Assembly (NCBI GenBank): GCA_023441125.1
Contig: JAEZQV010000074.1
Coordinates: 1-6,212, forward strand
Origin: Bacillota bacterium
GTDB lineage: Bacteria > Bacillota_C > Negativicutes > Sporomusales > Sporomusaceae
DNA: 6,212 nt
Direction: 5' to 3'
The first letter of the stretch is position 1. Each line of letters opens with the position of its first letter. The translations under genes were made by a program, and so were the position numbers. The notes under the pieces were generated by a model, which was not told the DNA's origin, made no database searches, and worked only from the letters and a program-made list of their open reading frames with translations. Shown here piece after piece: positions 5,647 through 6,212 of the stretch.

Positions 5647-6212
5647 TTATGACAGGCTGCTTTCCCGGTGATGTAAATAATCCAGAAAACGTTTGACGGC
5701 CGGCGAAGCATGGCGAATGTCTTTCAGGACAATGCCCAGTTGCCGGTAAGCAGGCGTTTCCAGTTCTTTTTTGATAATTTTGTAAGGTGTCCGGCGCAGT
5801 ACCAGTTCCGGCAATATGCTGATACCCAGACCATTTTCAACCAGGGAAATAATGGCATAATCATCCCGGGCCGTAAAACGGACACGGGGCTGGATACCAT
5901 TCCCGTGAAAAATCTCCGTTATTTCATTTTCGGTTCCCTCTTCCAGCAGAATAAACGGTTCTTCCGCCAGCCTGGCCAGCGGGAAAAATTCACAGTCAGC
6001 CAGCGGGTGCTGTTCCGGCAGAATTACCAGCAGCCGGTCCTGCTCCAAAAAAATGCTGTCCAAACCGGCCTTGGCCGGCAGCCGGAGAAATCCGCAGTCT
6101 GCCCGTCCTTCCGTCAGCCAGGTTTCAATCTCGGTATAGTCGCCATGCAGCAGTTCAAAGTCAATATTCGGGTACTCGCTGTGAAAGTTTTTAATCATTT
6201 GGGGCAGCCAAT
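5647..6212 (-). CDS. LysR-type transcriptional regulator, effector-binding domain (N-terminus beyond right edge)
   Basis: The last 188 codons of a minus-strand gene lie here. The frame stays open through an internal ATG at 6198 to the window end, reading WLPQMIKNFHSEYPNI, so that ATG is inside the gene and not its start. The visible part is the LysR substrate-binding domain. It shows the first lobe (FELLHGDYTEIETWLTEG, ADCGFL), the LLVILPEQHPLA strand, a hinge and second lobe (EEPFILLEEGTENEI, ARDDYAIISLVENGLGISIL), and the usual C-terminal SPAVKRFLDYL helix. The N-terminal winged helix-turn-helix, about 100 residues, would lie to the right. Such proteins act as tetramers controlled by a small-molecule ligand, which cannot be predicted here. 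The target is often a divergently placed gene, which would be outside the window. Its terminator separates it from the QueG-like gene. Confidence 0.92.
   Translation of the reverse strand, partial: WLPQMIKNFHSEYPNIDFELLHGDYTEIETWLTEGRADCGFLRLPAKAGLDSIFLEQDRLLVILPEQHPLADCEFFPLARLAEEPFILLEEGTENEITEIFHGNGIQPRVRFTARDDYAIISLVENGLGISILPELVLRRTPYKIIKKELETPAYRQLGIVLKDIRHASPAVKRFLDYLHHRESSLS

Noticed and set aside
6196..6198. Internal ATG at 6198 as the start of the LysR gene
   Set aside because: The frame remains open to the window edge and the upstream residues (WLPQ) fit the family. A start here would leave out the DNA-binding domain.

Overview
The window looks like chromosomal DNA of an anaerobic, low-to-medium GC Firmicute. 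A spore-forming or Negativicutes-type organism (Sporomusa/Pelosinus-like) is my guess. The guess rests on strong AAGGAG-type ribosome binding sites, two TTG starts, several U-tract terminators, and two oxidoreductases that each carry a pair of [4Fe-4S] clusters. No rRNA, tRNA, CRISPR array, insertion sequence or phage gene is visible. The assignment to a clade is inference, not shown by the sequence.

Layout, left to right. (1) 1-1573, minus strand: an iron-linked unit. A promoter with -35 TTGACA, 17 bp spacing and -10 TATTAT has an 18/19 match to the Fur consensus inside it. It drives a YbtA/PchR-like AraC regulator (467-1453). Downstream lies the start of a membrane protein that resembles a fused ABC permease/ATPase (1-248, cut by the window edge). 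Between the two genes are a 48-bp near-perfect palindrome that starts 2 nt after the regulator's stop codon, and a second, Fur-like dyad just upstream of the transporter. (2) 1574-1891: a gap without a convincing gene, closed by the terminator of the next gene. (3) 1966-4231: a divergent pair. A YqhC-type AraC regulator (minus, 1966-2889) and an aldo/keto reductase with a C-terminal double [4Fe-4S] domain (plus, 3068-4231) share a 178-bp intergenic region. (4) 4313-5329, minus: a QueG-related iron-sulfur protein that meets the aldo/keto reductase tail to tail at a shared 17-bp hairpin, with its own extended -10 promoter. (5) 5647-6212, minus: the effector domain of a LysR-type regulator cut by the right edge, with a strong intrinsic terminator behind it.

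How the parts may work together. In region 1 the likely logic is that iron-loaded Fur represses the AraC gene. When iron is scarce, the AraC protein, probably with a siderophore or iron-chelate co-inducer, switches on the transporter genes that continue beyond the left edge. In region 3 the layout parallels E. coli yqhC with its aldehyde-reductase targets, so the regulator probably controls the adjacent reductase. The QueG-like protein lacks the VDxxP active-site segment and the GKN motif of true epoxyqueuosine reductases as judged by eye, so its substrate is open. I did not find a clearly novel system. The best leads are the 48-bp palindrome, the Fur-controlled regulator/transporter unit, and the non-canonical QueG paralogue beside the ferredoxin-fused reductase.
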